Below, piece by piece: positions 58,176 through 64,000 of a stretch of 64,000 bases of DNA. The position numbers and the translations under genes are program-made. The stretch spans positions 992,001 through 1,056,000 of the forward strand of contig JAWWNJ010000076.1 in the NCBI GenBank assembly GCA_037176885.1, written 5' to 3'. Origin of the DNA: Favolaschia claudopus. Taxonomy: Eukaryota; Basidiomycota; Agaricomycetes; Agaricales; Mycenaceae. The notes under the pieces are model-generated. The model had not been told where the DNA came from. It saw only the letters and a program-made list of their open reading frames with translations, and ran no database searches. Every line of letters starts with the position of its first letter. Within the stretch, counting starts at the first letter, position 1.

Positions 58176-58801
58176 AGTGGTGGTGGTGGTGGTAGTGGCG
58201 GTAAAGAGGAATAGAGTTTTTCGAAGACATCTTCGACGATGTCTTCGAAAGAGGGTTTGATGTGACATTGATGCGCTCGTCACGCATCCATCGTCACATA
58301 TCGTCACACCTTCCGCCTCCTCCTCGCCATCAAGTCCCGCCCATGTCGTGCTGCGAGGCGTTTGCCGCCCGCAGTGCCCTGAGCCCCGACTCTCTCGATG
58401 CCAGCCACCACCTATATGCCATATGATGGCGTCTCTCGCCATATCTACCGTTGACAAGTCGCCATCGTCCGTCGGATCCAAGTCCTGCTCTTGTTGTGCT
58501 GCGAGGCGTCTGCCGCCCGCAGTGACCCGAGCCGCGACTCTTCCGATGCTTGCCATTGACTAGACTCTGTGTCTTAGCTTCCTTGCCATCATCGCCGCTG
58601 TTACCGTTGCCGTCGCCGTCGCCGTTTGCATCGCCGATCATTCTCTTCCAAGATATAGTCTCAATTCGTGCTGCTATCAGGCGTCTGCCGCTGGTAGAGC
58701 AGTATTGTTGAGGGCTGTATTCGAATTTACTCACAACTATCCATGCACGCATCGGGGGAGAAGGATTCAAGAAACGCTTCATTGCAATTACAAGTCACTA
58801 A
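58176..58801. repeat. spaced ~150-bp direct repeats upstream of the Trp-motif gene
   Basis: The segment GTGCTGCGAGGCGTnTGCCG followed by CCCGCAGTG and then a CGACTCT...GATGC block occurs at about 58348 and again at about 58497. A weaker third copy (GTGCTGCTATCAGGCGTCTG) lies near 58669. The repeats keep the minus frame open and so create a false N-terminal extension of the gene to their left. They may hold promoter sites for that gene. Confidence 0.65.
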
Positions 58802-60970
58802 TTACACCACCATGCGATCCGTCGCTGCTACGAACAAAGCAAACACCTCCTCAGACACTTCCAACTCCTTCAGCTGTTTCGGGGTCTGTGACGCGAGCCA
58901 AGCGCTGTCGTACAAGCACCTCGGAAGATTTTTTGGAGCAGGTCTGCTGCCGTTCTCCTGGCTCCGTTCGCGAGGAGCAGACTTAGTCCCGTTAGAGAGC
59001 TCCTCGAAACGTCGTGTCTGTATGTCCACTATATTCAAGTACTTCGAAATGCTCTCTTCGCGCCAGACACACAGCTTGATTTTGAATGCCTTGACCTTCT
59101 GGCCCTGGATGGCCTTGGACACCTGTTCCTCCTCAGACATACCCGCAGCCTGAAGATAATCAAGCAGCTTGAGCAGTCGGATCCAGGTAGCAAGATCGCC
59201 GTCGTTCTCCGCCTCTTTCAAGGCGATCACTGCCTCCACAGTGGTACGACGATGCATGTATTTCTGGCAACAATAATTAGCGAGCGCATGTGTCAAACAG
59301 AAGCACCAACTCTCTGCTGTGCGTTGAGGGTCTTGGCCGCCATGCGACGGATGTATAGCATGACCTTCCCGCGCGCGACTGCCTCCTGTTTCGTCTCAAG
59401 CCGGTTGGCGTTTGTATCCCATCTGGGCTGGAAAAGCTTCCAATCCGCACGATATCGCTCCAGCTGCTCCCTCACGACAAACTCCAAAAACTCTTCCTGA
59501 ATCTCACCTTTGCTAACATATCTGCGCCCTTCCTCATCTTCCACGACCGCTGCCTTCACAAGCCTTTCCATCTGCACGACATTCCACGCTGTGTTCAAGT
59601 AGCCGGCACCGAAGTCCCACTGCCAATGCTCCAGCGTCGCCGTGTCATCGGCCGCGAAATCTTCGACCTCTTTCTCGGTCGCCGGAATATGGAAGATGAA
59701 GTCGTTGCTTTGCTCGACTTTAAACAAGCGATAAGTCGTCTGACGCATCATGGCCTACGATCTCGGTGAGTTCATTTTCTAATGCAGCGTTCTTTGCTTA
59801 CATGTGCTATGTTGATAAGCTCCTTCGTCTTAGGCTGAACCGCCTTCTTCAAGGCCTTGCGGGGCTTGGGGGCATTCCTCTTTGTAGGAGTTACGGCGAC
59901 TTGCGCGTTGGTTTTTTGGGGAAGCGTCAACAATCCCATTATATCCGACATATCCTCAGCGTCCACATTCAGCTTAGCAGCCACTCTTTTCACAACCGGG
60001 TGATCTATCAGACCAGACAGTTCCGCCGCTTGACTATCGGCGGGAAGCGGATTGGGACTGTCCGTTGGAAGGGGAGCAGGATCGAGCGGGAGATTAAGCG
60101 TTGCAGGCTTCCCCGTCCCAAACAGCTCGTTGCTGACGCGTCCGCGACGTCTCGGCGTCGGCTTGGGCTTGTCGCGCACTGCAGCCTTGAGCTGCAAGCG
60201 AAGCTGCAAGACTTCGTCGTCTTGCTTATGGACCTGTGAGCGAAGCTGGCCCAGCTCGGCGTCGCGTGCGTTCTAGGCGACGCGTCAGAACATTCTCAGG
60301 TCAACGGCAATGAAAATACGTACGATCGCCTGTTGAAGATTGTACGTCTGGGTAGAAGCTTCAACGGCCTGATTCTGAGCAGCACGAACTTGTTCGATCT
60401 GTACAACCACATATCAATATGGTATCTCGCCCGTGATACAAGGGAACGCACCAATTCGCTGAGTTGCTGCTGGTCATAGATGATTTGATCATGCAAGTCA
60501 CCTTCTTCAGAATTCATCTTCTCCATGTGCGTACGAGCTTCGGCGATCTGTGCGTGCAGCTGCTGGACTTCGGCTTGGCGATCCTGGAGAGCTTTCTGTG
60601 CTGCGAGGAGGTGCGCGCGAAGAAGATCGTTGTCCTGCTGAGCGGCGCGAGTGTCTTGATAAGCTGCGCGACTGCGTGCGCGATGAGCGCTCGCATTATC
60701 TCTGTGATACTGCTCATTGTTGCGTGCCTGGTTCAGGTTCAGCATGGAAGACAGCAGCAGAACATTTCGCGCGTACCTCGTCAAGCGCCTGTTGCTCAGG
60801 GCCTGCAACGGCCTTTTTCTTACTGGGACCTTCCGCGTTGGCGCTGAGCGGAACTTTCAAGCGCGGCTAGAAAGAAGTCAATCAATATTCAGCAGCAGAG
60901 CTGTAACACAAGCAGCGCATACGGGAGCTGTGTATGGCTCGTCCATTGGTGCGTCCCCTTCGTTGTTCAT
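58802..60970 (-). CDS. coiled-coil protein with conserved WL-box C-terminus, unknown
   Basis: The start at 60968-60970 gives MNNEGDAPMDEPYTAP. It is spliced to PRLKVPLSANAEGPSKKKAV and then to a long heptad-rich coiled coil (about 60760-60300, rich in Q, A, L, D), continued by NARDAELGQLRSQVHKQDDE. A Pro-rich linker with basic patches (RRRGRVSNELFG) follows. A globular part begins MMRQTTYRLFKVEQSNDFIF and contains EHWQWDFGAGYLNTAWNVVQ and RADWKLFQPRWDTNANRLET. The tail reads RSQENGSRPAPKNLPRCLYD, then SAWLASQTPKQLKELEVSEE, stopping at 58802. The TYRLF, W-DF-G---S-WN and LP--LY---WL landmarks belong to a large Agaricomycete family of unknown function as far as I can recall. About six introns keep frame. 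No DNA-cleaving or polymerase motif is visible. Confidence 0.77.
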
Positions 60971-61713
60971 AGCGGAATCGTGCTCACTGTTCCCGCGGCA
61001 GACGCGTGGAGCAGAAGATGAGAGTAGGGAGCGATCAAGATGGGGCGGCGGGTGGGGAGAGGGCCTTAATATATATCTATTTTGGACTCATTGTTTCTCA
61101 ATGGAGAACGAGCGAAGACAGAGGACAAAGCCTCAATAGAAGGGAACCCAAATTGGGACGCCATAGGTACCTTTTTCGGACCGAATGTAAAAATTACTCT
61201 CTACTCTCTCAACCAGGTATTTTAGAGCAACGAACGACTCTGTACAGTGTAAATGTATGTATGTACCTAGAAACAATGATAACTGTGTCTGAAAATCACA
61301 AAAGAATTGTAAACCTGAGTGTTTCTGTTTGTCGGCCGATGAAGACGGATGGTCGGCCGACGGCTCCGATATCTCGGGTATCTCACATGAATCGCGCGAC
61401 GGTCGTCAATTTTCACGCAAAGCAAGAAAAATCAAGAGACAAATGTATTGGGGTTGACTACAAGGTAGGTACACTACAAGGATAGCCAATAGATAGAAAA
61501 TATTGTACCAGTGAGTAGAATAAACTATTCGTTGACAAGTCGATCTGTGAAGGATCCGCATCGTAAGACGATAACGGCGGCGGCGGTAAATCACCGAGCT
61601 GGGACACGAGGTGGGGCATGCATGTGCGTCGACGTTACACATGGTCAAGAAAATTTGATTCAGGTCGGTAATTCGCAAACACATTGTACATGAGATTAGA
61701 CTACGGCCAGATG
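60971..61713. other. intergenic within the four-gene module
   Basis: Upstream of the coiled-coil gene and downstream of the small gene on its right. It contains two TCGGCCGA palindromes about 23 bp apart near 61330-61360 and AT-rich sequence to about 61700. No ORF is convincing. Confidence 0.55.
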
Positions 61714-62543
61714 CTAACGCGTCGGAGGGAAAGGTTGTAGTGCCCTCTTGCTCTTGCGCTGGCCAGATGTTAGAGGGAAAGTTTGGGAGAAAATGGCCAG
61801 TACACGTACGGGGCGTAAGTTCTTGACCGCTTCGAGGGCTTGCTCTTCCTTCTCCGCCGCCGAAAGTTTAGCAGCCGACTTCTTGCAAAGGCGATACACA
61901 ACTTTCTCGATAGGCCAGCGTCCGACGAATGTGTTGACCTCGGGGTGCTCCTTCGCAACCTATGATGAATTAGATCCGTTCCACGACTCAGACTGGAGGC
62001 AGGGAGCTTACGTCGTCCTTAAGCTTCTGCATGGCTGTGGCGTCTTGGTTCGTCATCGCCCTGCCGAGCCGCAAGTGTTGGCCGACCAGCTTCGCGATAC
62101 ACCGCTTGAAAAGAAGAAAAACATTAGATTGGAACTGAATGAGTGAACAAACAATGTACCTCAAAGTTCGCAATTTTCTCGGGCGACCACCCGGTCATGA
62201 CTGCGAAGTCGGCGTCCTTGACGCGCGAAGCACCCCCGTACGGGGGCTGGACTTTTGAGAGGGTTAGATCTTCGTATTCTGAGCTGCTGTCGCTTGCAGG
62301 GCTAGGCGGCGGCTCCGATAGAGGGATGGGCGGCGGCTCTGAAAAGGCGACAGCCTTCTTTGGTGCCTGGGGCTTGGGTGGATGCGGCTTTCTTTTGGGG
62401 AGTTGCGGAGGAGGACCGAAGTCGTCCAGGTCCTCGTGCATGAGGAGAGTCGGGAAGGTAGGCGCCACGAAGTCGGTATGAGCAAGAGGGACGATGAGAG
62501 GCTGAGGAGGCTCAGCTACGTTCGCGACATAAGTTGGGGCCAT
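61714..62543 (-). CDS. small acidic-to-basic protein of the four-gene module, unknown
   Basis: The start at 62541-62543 gives MAPTYVANVAEPPQPLIVPL, a Pro-rich region with basic KRKPHPPKPQAPKKAV, and a Ser/Glu segment. An ordered block follows, DADFAVMTGWSPEKIANFE, then RCIAKLVGQHLRLGRAMTNQ, and VAKEHPEVNTFVGRWPIEKV. The tail is basic (LCKKSAAKLSAAEKEEQALE ... SGQRKSKRALQPFPPTR). Two introns (near 62100-62155 and 61960-62010) splice in frame. About 230 residues in total. No known domain. The start codon is 186 bp from that of the divergent WD40 gene, which suggests shared regulation. A longer upstream frame to 62966 exists but overlaps the WD40 gene and is rejected. Confidence 0.7.
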
Positions 62544-62729
62544 GAGTGCGGAGTACAAGGGGTGCGGAGTAGAAGGGGCGCGGTGAAGCGAGTACCAGCT
62601 TGGATGAGGTAAGTCATCAGGCGGTATCCCCGTTGGATTGGGGCGCAATTGTTCTCGATTCGTACGTGCGGGCCTTCTGTGTTTATTGTAGTCAGTGGTA
62701 GAATTATTATAAAAGGAGCTGCGCTCACC
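62544..62729. promoter_or_regulatory. 186-bp bidirectional promoter
   Basis: This short space separates the divergent start codons of the small basic protein (-) and the WD40 protein (+). A TATA-like TTATTATAAAAGG lies about 20 bp before the WD40 ATG. Confidence 0.55.
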
Positions 62730-64000
62730 ATGGACCCCGCAAAAATGGACCGCCATCCAGCAAATAAGAAAATCGACTATCGCTTCCAAGGCAAGCTCAC
62801 CGGCCACTTTGGCGCCTTGCTCGCCATCAGCGTGCGTGAGGACGGCAAATTTGTGGCGGGTGGAGGTCAGGTCACCTTCGCATCCTCCTGCTCCTGACGC
62901 TAACTGTGAATCGATCTTAGGCACCGGTGGGGTCAATGTGTGGGACTTGACGACGGGGCGCAGCATCGCGCAAGTCCCAGCAATCCCCGACGTCCGTGGA
63001 GCGACGACTGTCGTTCGCTGGATTAAGAGCGACGACGAGCTCTTTGAGGCGCTCGTCTGTGGGACCCAAGGGGGCTATATGTTTTGCTTAAAGCAAGAAG
63101 AAGTGGTACGCTCTCGCCTGCTTTACGATGAAATTCTTCTGCTGAAGCTTTGTTTCAGGAGGGGGAAACCCGCTTCACAGAGGTGTGGTGTCGGCGGATG
63201 AACGACCCGGCTGAGATCACAGGAGTGGCTTTCGACGGCGCGACCAATCGCCTGGCTCTGTGCCATCGCGGTGGGGTCTTCCACGTCTATACGCTAACCC
63301 ATAAGCTGGGACTAAAGCATGTATATAATGGGACGATCCCCAACTGCTCTCCCGGCTCCATCGTGTTTGGCGAGATGCACGGGAACGAGCGCGAAGTTCT
63401 CATCTTTGGAGTGCACTGTGGCCTTGTGTGAGTTTTTTTTTTCGACATCTATCGAGACGATACAATACTTACCAACTTTGAGATACTCTTTCCGTGGATC
63501 GCGCCTCTCCACCGCTGCGGAGGCAGAAAATCTCGGTTGTCGAATGTACGCTTGTGTTATATTTCCGTCGTCGAAGTCGCTGATTACCGTGCACATTCCA
63601 GCGGTGGGGTCGCGGTAGACCACAGCAAGAACGTGATCTGTGTCGATGATCCATCCTGCGGCGTCCGTGTCTATCATCTCAGCGATCTGTCGGTCGTCAA
63701 CACTTTGCGTGTCCCTGTCGAGAAGCGGCCCCGTGTTCGTCAGGTGGCGCTGGCAGATTCCGGTCGCGTTGTCGTGAGCGGTAGCGACCACGGTGTCGTA
63801 TACGTGCACGCACGCCGCAACAGTAAGCCGCTCGCCAAACTGCGCGTGGATCCCAATGACTACGTTCAGACTGTCGCGGTGAGTACTTCTCTTCGCTTCT
63901 CTCTACTCTTGAGATTCCGTCTCATAAGCTGCAGGCGGCGGACATAGACGGGGTGCCCACTATATTCGCGGCGAAATCGTCCCCCACGACAGGCGCCAAT
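62730..64000 (+). CDS. WD40-repeat protein (3' end beyond window)
   Basis: Start MDPAKMDRHPANKKIDYRFQ, then GKLTGHFGALLAISVREDGK and FVAGGG, spliced over a 55-nt intron (62866-62920) to TGGVNVWDLTTGRSIAQVP. Later blade-like segments are AVxW-type RWIKSDDELFEALVCGTQGG, EITGVAFDGATNRLALCHRG, SGGVAVDHSKNVICVDDPSC and VRQVALADSGRVVVSGSDHG. These are degenerate WD40/beta-propeller repeats with GH...WD and SGS-D-G hallmarks; at least five blades are visible. Introns near 63103-63157 and 63428-63480 are in frame or nearly so. WD40 propellers act as protein-interaction scaffolds. This subtype, beginning with a short DP-rich leader and a GHFG first blade, is abundant in mushrooms. The gene is truncated by the window edge. 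Confidence 0.78.

Noticed and set aside
58176..58556. N-terminal extension of the Trp-motif protein to the ATG at 58556
   Set aside because: The extra codons are made of direct DNA repeats, and a good start with typical leader lies at 58175.
62544..62966. N-terminal extension of the small minus-strand protein
   Set aside because: It would overlap the divergent WD40 gene's first exons and crosses its promoter; the ATG at 62543 gives a sensible start.

Overview
The window looks like nuclear DNA of a basidiomycete fungus, most likely an Agaricomycete. Almost every recognisable gene is cut by short GT-AG introns of about 50-65 nt. The gene set fits a wood- or litter-associated mushroom: F-box and MYND-finger family members, an aryl-alcohol-oxidase-like GMC flavoenzyme, a CBM52-type secreted protein, a Zn2Cys6 regulator, an HMG-box regulator and an acid sphingomyelinase-like phosphodiesterase. 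There are no operons, Shine-Dalgarno sites, CRISPR arrays, or rRNA or tRNA genes that I can see. The assignment rests on gene content and gene architecture, not on a database search.

Layout. 0-2.9 kb is a GC-rich relic region with a 41-copy hexanucleotide array and a decayed reverse-strand relative of a gene found at 30.5-34.1 kb. 3.76-13.8 kb holds one long gene: three successive astacin-type zincin domains (the first lacking its catalytic Glu) followed by a coiled-coil and uncharacterised C-terminal region. One of its introns has been invaded by a 3.7-kb DNA transposon with terminal inverted repeats and dense palindromic subterminal repeats. 14.2-18.3 kb holds two F-box genes that share a 21-bp promoter block. 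18.8-25.1 kb holds, on the minus strand, a CBM52-like secreted protein, a GMC oxidoreductase and a MYND protein. 26-34 kb contains an F-box fragment, a decayed duplicate of a promoter/5' region, a two-TM protein gene, a 268-bp CACTA-like MITE, and a frameshifted Ser/Gly/Pro-rich gene.

34.5-42.5 kb holds a large MYND protein, a Zn2Cys6 transcription factor and a divergently transcribed short-chain dehydrogenase, followed by a 1-kb element with ~65-bp inverted termini that carries a stop-interrupted ORF. 45.8-49.9 kb is an HMG-box regulator with a very long disordered tail. 51.4-54.2 kb is a secreted acid sphingomyelinase-like gene.

From 55 kb to the right edge lies a compact set of four genes: a ~1,000-aa protein with a Trp-rich C-terminus, a coiled-coil protein, a small basic-tailed protein, and a divergent WD40 protein cut by the window edge. 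These resemble lineage-expanded Agaricomycete families of unknown function and may form a recurrent module. This is the best candidate here for an undescribed system, but that is inference. No shared pathway is evident across the window; the groupings above are mainly physical.
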